From: an uncultured Rikenellaceae bacterium
GTDB lineage: Bacteria > Bacteroidota > Bacteroidia > Bacteroidales > Rikenellaceae
DNA length: 64,000 nucleotides
NCBI GenBank assembly: GCA_910577285.1
Contig: CAJTLO010000002.1
Span: 186,001 to 250,000, forward strand
Direction: 5' to 3'
Shown: positions 7,760 to 15,467 of the stretch, in pieces
Layout: every line of letters begins with the position of its first letter
How positions within the stretch are numbered: the first letter of the stretch is position 1
Notes under the pieces: generated by a model
Told to the model about the DNA's origin: nothing
Database searches by the model: none
The model's input: only the letters and a program-made list of their open reading frames with translations
Program-made: the position numbers and the translations under genes

Positions 7760-9655
7760 TCAGACGGCGTCGTCCGGCGTGGAGAGGGGCTGCGGAGACT
7801 CCGTATCCTCCTGCGGGGGAGGCGGGGTGGCGTCTTGGTGAAAGTGGGCGTAGACTTTGCGTGCCTTCGCCGCTCCCACGGTCTCGGCGAGTTCCTCCTC
7901 CGAGGCCTTGCGTATGCGGGCTACGCTGCGGAACCGGCGCAGCAGCAGGTCGGCCGTCCTGTTGCCCACTCCCTCGATCTCTTCGAGCTGGGTGCGCACG
8001 AAGCCGGCCGAACGTTTGTTGCGGTGGAAGGTGATGCCGAAACGGTGCGCTTCGTCGCGCAGGTGCATGATGACCTTCAGCGGTTCGCCCGTCCGGTCGA
8101 GGTAGTAGGGCATCGGGTCGTTGGGGAAGAAGATCTCCTCGATGCGTTTGGCGAGTCCGACGATGGCGATGCGGTGCTCCAGTCCCAGTTCGCAGAGGAC
8201 GCCGTAGGCCGCGCTGAGCTGCCCCTTGCCGCCGTCCACGACGATCAGGTCGGGAAGGTCGGCTCCCTCTTCGAGCAGCCGGCTGTAGCGCCGGCCCACG
8301 ATCTCGCGCATGGAGGCGAAGTCGTCGGGGCCCACCACGGTCTTGACGTTGAAGTGGCGGTACTCCCGGCGCGAGGGTTTGCCGTCGCGGAAGACCACGC
8401 ACGAGGCTACGGGGTAGGTCCCCTGGAGGTTGGAGTTGTCGAAACATTCGATGTGGCGCGGCTGTACGTCCATGTGCAGCGCCTTTCGCATGGCTTCCAT
8501 CAACCGGTCGGTGTGTTTTTCCGGATTCTTTATCTCGAGGTTCTTGAGCTTTTCGAGGCGGTAGAGGCGTGCGCTGCGTTGCGAGAACTCCAGCAGTTTG
8601 AGCCGGTCGCCGCGGACGGGAACCGTGAACTTCACCCCCTCGAAAAGTCCCTCCTCGGGCAGCAGAGGAACGATGACCTCGCGGGCGAGCCGCCCGGAGA
8701 TCTTCTCGCTGATGTCCGAGATGGCGCGTGAGAGCACCTCTTTCTCGTCGGCACCCGCTCCTACGGAGAGCTGTACCGTGAAGCTGTTCACGACCGTGCC
8801 GTCGACCACCTTCACGTAGTTGCAGTAGGCCGTGCCGTCCGTTTCGTCGGCCAGCAGGGAGAAGACGTCCATCCGTTGCAGGGTGGCGCTCACGATGACC
8901 GACTTGCTTCCGTAGTTGTCCAGCAGCGCCAGGCGGTTCTTGAAGTGGGCCGCCGCTTCGAAATTCAGCTCCTGCGCCGCTTCCGTCATCTGCCGTTGCA
9001 GGAACTCGCGCGTGGAGCGCAGGTCGCCCCGCAGCGTCTTCTTGATCCGCTCGATGTCGGCGGCGTAGTCTTCGGCGCTCTGCCGCCCTGCGCAGGGGCC
9101 CTTGCAGTTGCCGATGTGGTACTGCAGGCACACGCCGTATTTGCCACGTGCGATGGCCTCGGGCGAGAGGTTCAGCGAACATGTCCGCAGCTGGTAGATG
9201 CCGTGGATGAGTTCGAGCATGTTCTTCTGTACCGTCACCGAAGAGTAGGGACCGAAATATTGCGAGCCGTCGCGTACCAATCTTCGGGTGGACATTACGC
9301 GGGGGAAAGGCTCGTTGCGCACCACGATCCACGGGTAGGTCTTGTCGTCCTTGAGCATCGTGTTGTAGCGCGGCTGGAGAGTCTTGATGAGCGAGTTTTC
9401 GAGCAGTAGCGCATCCTGTTCCGTGGGGACGTCGATGTGCCGCAGCCCGGCTATCTGGCGGACCATCACCCGGATCTTCGGGGCGTGGTCGCGCGACTCC
9501 ATGAAGTAGGACGATACGCGCTTTTTGAGGTTCTTGGCCTTGCCGACGTAGATGATCTCCCCGGCGCGGTTGAGGAACTGGTAGACGCCGGGAGTGGAGG
9601 GGAGCAGGGCGACCTGTTCTCGGACGGAAGGGGTGTGCGGTTCGTTTTCGGCCAT
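7760..9655 (-). CDS. uvrC: excinuclease ABC subunit C
   Basis: 631 aa, usual UvrC length. This nuclease of nucleotide-excision repair cuts both sides of a lesion marked by UvrA/UvrB. Domains in order: GIY-YIG nuclease (~17-95; GVYQFLNRAGEIIYVGKAKN), cysteine-containing middle region, UVR UvrB-binding motif (~200-240), RNase-H-like second nuclease with the conserved LIVVDGGKGQL acid (~490-500), and tandem helix-hairpin-helix (~555-615). A short acidic/proline tail follows (PPPPQEDTE). The promoter at 9678-9709 leaves a leader of ~16 nt. Confidence 0.97.
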   Translation of the reverse strand: MAENEPHTPSVREQVALLPSTPGVYQFLNRAGEIIYVGKAKNLKKRVSSYFMESRDHAPKIRVMVRQIAGLRHIDVPTEQDALLLENSLIKTLQPRYNTMLKDDKTYPWIVVRNEPFPRVMSTRRLVRDGSQYFGPYSSVTVQKNMLELIHGIYQLRTCSLNLSPEAIARGKYGVCLQYHIGNCKGPCAGRQSAEDYAADIERIKKTLRGDLRSTREFLQRQMTEAAQELNFEAAAHFKNRLALLDNYGSKSVIVSATLQRMDVFSLLADETDGTAYCNYVKVVDGTVVNSFTVQLSVGAGADEKEVLSRAISDISEKISGRLAREVIVPLLPEEGLFEGVKFTVPVRGDRLKLLEFSQRSARLYRLEKLKNLEIKNPEKHTDRLMEAMRKALHMDVQPRHIECFDNSNLQGTYPVASCVVFRDGKPSRREYRHFNVKTVVGPDDFASMREIVGRRYSRLLEEGADLPDLIVVDGGKGQLSAAYGVLCELGLEHRIAIVGLAKRIEEIFFPNDPMPYYLDRTGEPLKVIMHLRDEAHRFGITFHRNKRSAGFVRTQLEEIEGVGNRTADLLLRRFRSVARIRKASEEELAETVGAAKARKVYAHFHQDATPPPPQEDTESPQPLSTPDDAV

Positions 9656-10074
9656 AAGACGGGAAGTGTGACGGATGCAAAGATAGAATCATTCTCCCAT
9701 ACTGTAAACGTATCGCGGAGCGGGATATTTTGCGCGGCCGTTCCGGCATGCGGTACGGGCTTTCCCGGGGAGGGGAGCTGCATAAATAACGGGATGCGTC
9801 TTGCCTGAAGGGGCGGGGCTGCAGGGCGGGTGTGTTGGTAATTGAACATCGTGTGAGAGGAGGCGTGTGTTTTTTATATCGTTCTTCTTTTCTGTGGTTT
9901 ATTCTGTCGATTTATTGCGGCGTCGGGAATGAAAAAGACACAGCGGAGGAAAGATGAAAATGTTTTAACGCGAATATACTTTATGTTGTTTTCTCATTAG
10001 CTTTGTGTTTGGATGGTGACGACAGAGGTCGCTTTCCGCTGAATCGAAAACCTAACGAATAAACCTTTGAAACG
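9656..10074. other. divergent intergenic region, 419 bp
   Basis: Carries the uvrC promoter on the minus strand and, on the plus strand, a -7 box TAGCTTTG at 9998-10005 about 70 nt ahead of the following lipoprotein gene. The stretch 9850-10060 is AT-rich. No gene is seen. Confidence 0.6.
9678..9709 (-). promoter_or_regulatory. uvrC promoter
   Basis: On the minus strand TATCTTTG (9678-9685) lies 20 bp from TTTA (9706-9709), matching the Bacteroidetes -7/-33 layout with one mismatch at -33. Confidence 0.6.
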
Positions 10075-11553
10075 ATGAGAAAAAATGCAAAATTGATTGC
10101 GGCATTGCTCGCTTGCGCCTCGCTGGCCGGGTGCCGGACCGGGGAGGAGGGCCGACTTCAGTATGTGAACGTGAGCCAGGTGATGTGTTCGTTCCCGGGC
10201 GAGGGGAGCGAGCCCCTCGCGATCGCTGTGGAGGCCCTGCCGACCGAGTGGTCGGCGGAGGCGGGCGCTTCCTGGGTGCAGGCCGAGCGTACCGATGCCA
10301 ATACCCTTACCGTGCGCGTGGAGGACAACGATACGGGGGCGGAACGAAGGGCCGACGTTACCCTGCGGGCCGGTGCGGCGGTCCGGGATATTGCGATCCA
10401 TCAGCTACCCGCGGACAATGGGATCGCCCGCTATCGCACCACCTCCTCGTTCGACAACGGAACCGCCGTCTTCTCCCCCGGCGGCAGGTACGTGGGCGGT
10501 TTCGAGTCGACGTTGCTGGAAGATGGCAACACCTTCCAGTTCTGGCCGGTCATCGTGGATGTGGAAACCGACGAACGGATCGTGCACGGTCCCGTACACC
10601 AGTCGCTCCATGTTTTTCATGAGCCTGTGGCGATTACCGACCAGGGATTGCTCTTCATCGCCGACGGGCAGAACGGAGGCGTGATCGCCTGCGATCTTTC
10701 GGGGAACATGTCGGTGGTGCCGATGCCCGAGGGGTACAAATCCCTTCCGGAGATACAGGCCTCCTCCGCCGACGGGCGCTATTGGGTGGGCTATGCCAAG
10801 CATGGCGACGGCCTGCACTATGCGTTGGTGTGGGAGGACGGTGCGTTCCTGCAGCGGCTCCCGATGCCGGAGGCGAATTTCGTCGGCGAGGATTTCTGGT
10901 ACGGCATCCTGGGGCGCGGCATCTCCGCCGACGGTTCCGTCGTCTACGGTACGACCTGGGAGAACTGGGATTTCGGCATGGTCTACTGGTCGGATTGGCA
11001 ACATGGCGGCGCGGCGAAATACGTGGGCAAGGATGTGCATGTGCGGAAGACCGAGAAGGCGCTCGACAGCCAGGGGCTCGAATTCGACTACCTCTGTGCC
11101 GACGGGGTGATCTGTCAGGCCAACCGCACCAACATCAGCCCTTCGGGCCGGTGGATCGCCGGGTCGTATCGCACCTGGGGGCTCGCGGAGAATCGCATGG
11201 ATGCGGAGACCTCGCAGGTGGCGGCCTTCTACAATACCGAAACGGAGACGACCGTCGTTGTGGAGGACTACGGCGAGTCGACCGGTGTGTACGTGACCGA
11301 CGACGGCATCGGGTTCGTGGGGCTCGGCACGCTGGCCATCTCCTCCGGACGCGTGTACGACTGCAATACGCGGACCGACCTGGGGACGACGCAGGAGTGG
11401 ATATACGAGCATTACGGTATCATCATTCCGTCGGGCTACGTCACCGCTCTTTCGCCCGACGGCAAGGTCGCATTCGGCAGGTACCTGGAGGCTTCGGCCG
11501 GCGGGCACATGCGTTTTCCCGGCTGGTATGTGGCTCCGCCCGTAGCGAAATGA
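10075..11553 (+). CDS. BACON-domain lipoprotein with propeller-like repeats
   Basis: 492 aa. The signal peptide ends in a lipobox (ASLAGC, Cys ~20), so it is a lipoprotein, probably surface or outer-membrane anchored. Residues ~28-122 form a BACON domain (strands ending in WVQAERTD and RRADVTLRAG), a Bacteroidetes module thought to bind carbohydrate or mucin. The rest has five spaced S-x-x-G-x4-G motifs (SPGGRYVGG, SADGRYWVG, SADGSVVYG, SPSGRWIAG, SPDGKVAFG), suggesting blades of a beta-propeller. The ligand is unknown. It is 25 bp from the next BACON lipoprotein, so the two are probably co-transcribed. Confidence 0.8.
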   Translation: MRKNAKLIAALLACASLAGCRTGEEGRLQYVNVSQVMCSFPGEGSEPLAIAVEALPTEWSAEAGASWVQAERTDANTLTVRVEDNDTGAERRADVTLRAGAAVRDIAIHQLPADNGIARYRTTSSFDNGTAVFSPGGRYVGGFESTLLEDGNTFQFWPVIVDVETDERIVHGPVHQSLHVFHEPVAITDQGLLFIADGQNGGVIACDLSGNMSVVPMPEGYKSLPEIQASSADGRYWVGYAKHGDGLHYALVWEDGAFLQRLPMPEANFVGEDFWYGILGRGISADGSVVYGTTWENWDFGMVYWSDWQHGGAAKYVGKDVHVRKTEKALDSQGLEFDYLCADGVICQANRTNISPSGRWIAGSYRTWGLAENRMDAETSQVAAFYNTETETTVVVEDYGESTGVYVTDDGIGFVGLGTLAISSGRVYDCNTRTDLGTTQEWIYEHYGIIIPSGYVTALSPDGKVAFGRYLEASAGGHMRFPGWYVAPPVAK

Positions 11554-11578
11554 CGTTCCCACTTAAATCGTACGAATC

Positions 11579-13108
11579 ATGAAGAAACTTTCATTTTCAT
11601 ATATGGCCGCAGTTTGTCTGCTGGCCGCTTGCGGCGGGGAGGACCCCGGCGTGCAGGCTTCGTTGGAGGTAACGCCTCTGCGGATCGATTACGAGGCATC
11701 GGGTGCTTTGCCTCGGGAGGTGACGGTCGCGGCCGTCGGCGTGGAGTGGGAGTGGGCCCTTTCGGGCGGCGCTTCGGAGTGGGTGTCGGTGGACGACAGC
11801 CGCGAAGGAGTACTGACCGTCTCCGTGACCGACAATCCCTCCGGAGAGCAGCGAACCGCCAACCTGGCGGTCAATCCGCAGGGGAATGCCAAGGTCAAGC
11901 CGAGAAGCGTCGCCCTCGTGCAGGCCGGCAGCGATACGCCTGCCGTGTGGGCGCTCACGGTGGAGCCCGCCGCACTCACCTTCGAGGCCGAGAATGCCCC
12001 GGTGCAGGAGGTGGCGGTGACGGCCCTCGGCGAGGGACTCACGTGGAGTACCGAGGTGGAACAGGCCGCCCGCGGGTGGATCACCGTTTCGGAGAGCGGC
12101 GGCAAGTTTACGGTGGTCGTTGCGGACAATCCCGCCCAGGCGCCCCGTTCGGGCAGGATCACGGTCGTGCCGAGCCACGAGGCCGCTTCGCCGAAGGTGG
12201 TGCACGTGACCCAGCGGGAGCGGGTGTTTCCGCCTTCGCTCGCCGTGGCGCTCAGTAACGGCGCGACGCCCGAAGAGGGATTCGTTTTCGGTTACCGGGG
12301 CGAAACGGAGGGGGATTGCAACATCGGGGTCGCTGCCGTCAATGTCGGGTGGTACGCCTCGGTACGGTACGAATCCGGTGCGGATGAGGGATGGCTCACG
12401 GCCGATGTCATTGATTTTGCCGACGACACCCGTGTGAGCGTGCGCGGCGGCGTCGAAAACAAATCTCCGGACCCGCGTGTGGGCTGGGTGGTCGTCTCTT
12501 CCGATACGGCAGGCGTGGGGCCCTATGAGGTGAAGGTGACCCAGGAGGGAAAGCCCGACTTCATCAGCACGCTGGAGGAGGACGTCGATTTCGGCGAACT
12601 CTCCCGAAGTCGGGTGATCGTCGCTCCCAACGGCGAGTGGCGCCGGGACGAGGTCACCCAATGGGAGCTGATGTTCTGGAGCGAAGGCGTGGAGTTCGTA
12701 GAGTCGCCGCCTTTCCCCGAGCAGCCCCGTTTCGAGGGGAGTGGCGGCAGGATCACCCTCTCGGTGGTGACCGAGGCGATCGAGCGGAACGACGACAACG
12801 AGTATCTCCTGCCGGAGGGGGTCTATACCGTCGTGGCGAACTTCGACGACAATCCCGACCTGAAGCGTCCCGGCCACATCAGTGCCGGCGTGGCGGGGAA
12901 TTACATGCACCCCGTGTGGCCGCGTTTCGCCTGGTTCGTACGGATGGGACGCGGTATCTACGACGGCGAAGCGTGCATCGGCTCCGGAACCATGACCGTG
13001 ATCCGGAGCGGCGGGGACGGATACGAGATACGTTTCGATTTCGGGAGCGATGCCGGTTATGTGGTCAAGGGTTCCTATAAAGGATGCTTCGACCTCCGCG
13101 TAGGTTGA
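11579..13108 (+). CDS. lipoprotein with three BACON-type domains
   Basis: 509 aa, lipobox CLLAAC (Cys ~19). Three successive ~95-residue immunoglobulin-like BACON units follow: residues ~26-118, ~122-215 and ~220-315, each with a Trp-containing strand and ending in a VTQ- or VQA-type strand (ALVQAGS, VHVTQRE, VKVTQEG). The C-terminal ~190 residues are acidic and of unknown fold. Likely role: surface adhesion or glycan binding alongside the preceding gene. A strong terminator follows the stop codon. Confidence 0.8.
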   Translation: MKKLSFSYMAAVCLLAACGGEDPGVQASLEVTPLRIDYEASGALPREVTVAAVGVEWEWALSGGASEWVSVDDSREGVLTVSVTDNPSGEQRTANLAVNPQGNAKVKPRSVALVQAGSDTPAVWALTVEPAALTFEAENAPVQEVAVTALGEGLTWSTEVEQAARGWITVSESGGKFTVVVADNPAQAPRSGRITVVPSHEAASPKVVHVTQRERVFPPSLAVALSNGATPEEGFVFGYRGETEGDCNIGVAAVNVGWYASVRYESGADEGWLTADVIDFADDTRVSVRGGVENKSPDPRVGWVVVSSDTAGVGPYEVKVTQEGKPDFISTLEEDVDFGELSRSRVIVAPNGEWRRDEVTQWELMFWSEGVEFVESPPFPEQPRFEGSGGRITLSVVTEAIERNDDNEYLLPEGVYTVVANFDDNPDLKRPGHISAGVAGNYMHPVWPRFAWFVRMGRGIYDGEACIGSGTMTVIRSGGDGYEIRFDFGSDAGYVVKGSYKGCFDLRVG

Positions 13109-13136
13109 GGCAAAGTTGGTTGACAGGTTTTTAGGA

Positions 13137-13175
13137 GGTGCCGTACCGAGCGATTCGATGCGGCACCGTTTTTTT
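13137..13175 (+). terminator. rho-independent terminator
   Basis: GGTGCCG (13137-13143) / CGGCACC (13161-13167) followed by G and T7. It ends the two-gene BACON unit. Confidence 0.75.
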
Positions 13176-13208
13176 GCGAATGGTCTGTGCGGGGCGTGCC
13201 GTTGACAA

Positions 13209-13246
13209 ACGAACGTGCGGAGCCCTGCACGGCCCCGCACGTTCGT
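13209..13246 (-). terminator. terminator of ribE
   Basis: A perfect 12-bp inverted repeat ACGAACGTGCGG (13209-13220) / 13235-13246. Read on the minus strand it follows the ribE stop and ends in TTTGTC. Confidence 0.65.
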
Positions 13247-13275
13247 ATTTCGTTTCGTCCCGCGGCGAGGAGAGA

Positions 13276-13875
13276 TTAACGTTCCTCGGTGTAGTTCTTC
13301 ATCAGGCGTGCGATGTATTTGCCGATGATGTCGAACTCGATGTTGACCGTCGAGCCGGGACGGATGTCTTTGAAGTTGGTGTGTTCGTGGGTGTAGGGGA
13401 TGATGGCCACCTGGAAGGAGCCGTTGCGGGAGTTCACTACCGTGAGACTGACGCCGTTGACCGCCACCGAGCCCTTCTCGACCGTTACGTTGTCGCCCTG
13501 CTGCTCGTATCGGAAGGTGTAGTAGTGGCTGCCTTCGGCGCTCTCCACTGCGGTGCAGACGGCCGTCTGGTCCACGTGTCCCTGGACGATGTGGCCGTCC
13601 AGCAGGGCGTCGGGGCGCATGCTGCGTTCGATGTTCACCCGGTCGCCGGGGCGGAGCAGGCCGAGGTTGGACTTGATGAGCGTTTCGTAGATGGCCGTCA
13701 CCGTGTAGGTGTCTCCTTCGATGGATTCCACCGTCAGGCAGACGCCGTTGTGGGCGATGCTCTGGTCTATCCGGAGCTCCCCGGCGATCTCGCTGCGCAT
13801 CGTGAAGGTCTTGTTCCGTCCCTCTTCGCGGACGGCCACGACGGTCGCCATCCTTTCTACTATCCCTGAAAACAT
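13276..13875 (-). CDS. ribE: riboflavin synthase, alpha-type
   Basis: 199 aa. Condenses two 6,7-dimethyl-8-ribityllumazine molecules into riboflavin in the cytoplasm. It has the internal duplication typical of the enzyme: two lumazine-binding barrels, the first starting MFSGIVERM with HNGVCLTVES, the second with LLDGHIVQGHVDQT and VAVNGVSLTVV. Length and termini are normal. ATG 13875 is the only sensible start (the family begins MFSGI/MFTGI). It stands alone, without ribD, ribBA or ribH nearby, and no FMN riboswitch is evident in the short upstream gap to the S24-type gene. Confidence 0.96.
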   Translation of the reverse strand: MFSGIVERMATVVAVREEGRNKTFTMRSEIAGELRIDQSIAHNGVCLTVESIEGDTYTVTAIYETLIKSNLGLLRPGDRVNIERSMRPDALLDGHIVQGHVDQTAVCTAVESAEGSHYYTFRYEQQGDNVTVEKGSVAVNGVSLTVVNSRNGSFQVAIIPYTHEHTNFKDIRPGSTVNIEFDIIGKYIARLMKNYTEER

Positions 13876-13922
13876 AGTCGTACTGTTTTTTCGGGTTCCG
13901 GACGACGGTGCCCGGAGCCCTT

Positions 13923-14546
13923 TTATTGTAAATTATAATGTATGTGTCCTTTGACGAGGTAGAGTTTCCGTATCCGGTAAGGGGCCGTTTCGATTTCGCC
14001 GAATGCCGGATTGGCGGCCCGCAGCAGGAGAATGCCCCGTTCGGGGCAGCGGAAGAGGTTGCGGACGGCGGTCAGGCAGTCGGTGACTACGAGGTGGGGA
14101 TAGCCCGGTATCACCGCTTGCTCCTCGACGGCCGTCAGCAGCAGGGTGGAGCCTGCCGGAATCTCCGGCTCCATGGCCCGGTCGAGCAGCGGTGCGGCGA
14201 AGTCCACGTGTCCTGCGCGGGGCAGGGAGAGTACATGGGCGGCCTGCGGCAACTGTTCCATACCTGCGAGCGTCACTGCGTCGATGTCGTAGGCGGGTAT
14301 CAGGCTGCGTTCCTCGGTGTTGCCGATGAACATGCCGCCTTCGCCCGTGAGCACCCATGCCCGGCTGATCTCCGGGTATTTGGTCGTCACCAGTTCGGCC
14401 AGCTCCTTGCTGATGCCGTTGTCGCCCCGTTTGATGCGGTAGAGGTTCTCGCCCCGGTTCAACCCGATGCTCAGTGCGAACGAGTTTACCGAGAGTCCCG
14501 TCCAGCGGACTATCTTTTCTATTCTCTGCCAGTCGTCCAGCAACAT
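13923..14546 (-). CDS. LexA/CI-like S24-family regulator lacking the catalytic serine
   Basis: 207 aa from ATG 14546. The N-terminus (~1-70) is a helix-turn-helix of repressor type (WTGLSVNSFALSIGLNRGENLYRIKRG). The C-terminus (~115-205) has the S24 fold pattern (EIPAGSTLLLTAV, GYPHLVV, LLLRAANPAF). Where LexA-like proteins have G/D-S-M-x-P, this protein has DRAMEPEIPAG, with Ala replacing the nucleophilic Ser. It probably cannot self-cleave and may act as a stable sensor or repressor. A -7 box TATTTTTG lies on the minus strand at 14639-14646 and an inverted repeat sits at the predicted transcription start. Confidence 0.8.
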   Translation of the reverse strand: MLLDDWQRIEKIVRWTGLSVNSFALSIGLNRGENLYRIKRGDNGISKELAELVTTKYPEISRAWVLTGEGGMFIGNTEERSLIPAYDIDAVTLAGMEQLPQAAHVLSLPRAGHVDFAAPLLDRAMEPEIPAGSTLLLTAVEEQAVIPGYPHLVVTDCLTAVRNLFRCPERGILLLRAANPAFGEIETAPYRIRKLYLVKGHIHYNLQ

Positions 14547-14612
14547 AAACGGTGTGCGTGAGGTGTCGGAGGGGGGATGACAGTCGCTTTTTGCCGCTTC
14601 CTTATCCCCTTC

Positions 14613-14632
14613 AGAGGGCCTTGTCGCCCTCT
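14613..14632 (-). promoter_or_regulatory. candidate operator of the S24-type regulator
   Basis: Inverted repeat AGAGGGC-N6-GCCCTCT, immediately downstream of the minus-strand -7 box (14639-14646) and covering the expected transcription start. Its position suits autoregulation by the encoded repressor; this is inference. Confidence 0.4.
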
Positions 14633-14712
14633 TCAGGCCAAAAATAGCGAGATTATCCCTAATTTTATTGGAAAATACCGGAAAAAAGTCGCAAATTTGC
14701 AAACGCAATCGC

Positions 14713-14787
14713 GGTCCCGTAGTTCAATGGATAGAATATAAGATTCCGGTTCTTACGATATGGGTTCGATTCCCGTCGGGACTACCA
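14713..14787 (+). tRNA. tRNA-Arg (anticodon CCG)
   Basis: Acceptor GGTCCCG pairs with CGGGACT (first pair G-U), anticodon stem TAAGA/TCTTA encloses loop TTCCGGT with anticodon CCG, the T-arm contains GGTTCGATTCC, and CCA is encoded. Reads CGG codons. A CAAATTTG box, one base off TAnnTTTG, lies just upstream. Confidence 0.95.
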
Positions 14788-14792
14788 GGCGA

Positions 14793-14833
14793 CACCCCTC
14801 GAAAGAAGATCTTCTTTCGAGGGGTGCTGTTTT
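14793..14833 (+). terminator. terminator of tRNA-Arg
   Basis: A 34-bp perfect palindrome (14793-14826; centre AAGATCTT) followed by CTGTTTT. Confidence 0.8.
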
Positions 14834-15366
14834 CTGCGGCCGGGGGAGCGGATGCGGGCGGTCTTTTCGGGAGCCCCGTCCTGCTTTTCGTTGTCCGGAT
14901 CTCTTTCCTTGAATTTCTCTTTTTATTAGTTATTTCCCTTTTTTCGGCTTGTTTCCGTAAAAACTGCGCCCGGTTCTATGCCCGGTCCGTCGGCTTGCCG
15001 AGGGCCGTCGAAATGCAGGCCCGTTGCCGGGACGCCTTCGTTTGCGTTCTCGTTCGGGGAAGCTGCTCCGAACTCCTGCGGCGGAGTTGCGGTGGCGCTC
15101 TTCGTGCGTCGGCCGTTCGTTGCAGATGGAGTATGCTTCTTGCGGTCCGTTGCGTGCGACGGATCGGAGCGTGCGGGCGGATGAGCAGGGTGTATGGCCC
15201 TTTTTCGAGCGAGTCGGTGACGATTGCCGGAGGACGCGTCGTGTCGCCGGAAATCTCGGTTCGGAGCTGTTTGGGTGTAATTTATTGATTATTAGAGTTG
15301 TGTGTTTTTTTTCAATGGGGAGCATCCCGAGAGAACGATATTTTATCCATAAAATTGCCCGATTTA

Positions 15367-15398
15367 TTTGTTATTGTCGGTTTTATTTATTACGTTTG
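15367..15398 (+). promoter_or_regulatory. Bacteroidetes-type promoter
   Basis: TTTG (15367-15370), 20 bp, TACGTTTG (15391-15398), exact matches to both boxes. Transcription would start near 15405, ~60 nt before the lipoprotein ATG. Confidence 0.75.
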
Positions 15399-15467
15399 AT
15401 TTTGTAGATAAACTTAACGGCGTTTATTTGTTTTTAATACTCTTATTTTGTGATTTTTGCTAATCTA

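Larger units (their letters stand above)
14788..15467. other. intergenic region, 680 bp
   Basis: Begins with the tRNA-Arg terminator and ends with the AT-rich promoter of the next lipoprotein. The GC-rich middle (14840-15280) holds overlapping ORFs on both strands, but none has a recognisable start, domain or coding-like composition. I see no gene there. Confidence 0.5.

Noticed and set aside
6708..9749. 1013-aa minus-strand ORF reading through trxB
   Set aside because: Only the C-terminal 312 residues are trxB. The upstream part is an out-of-frame reading of uvrC, which is complete in another frame.
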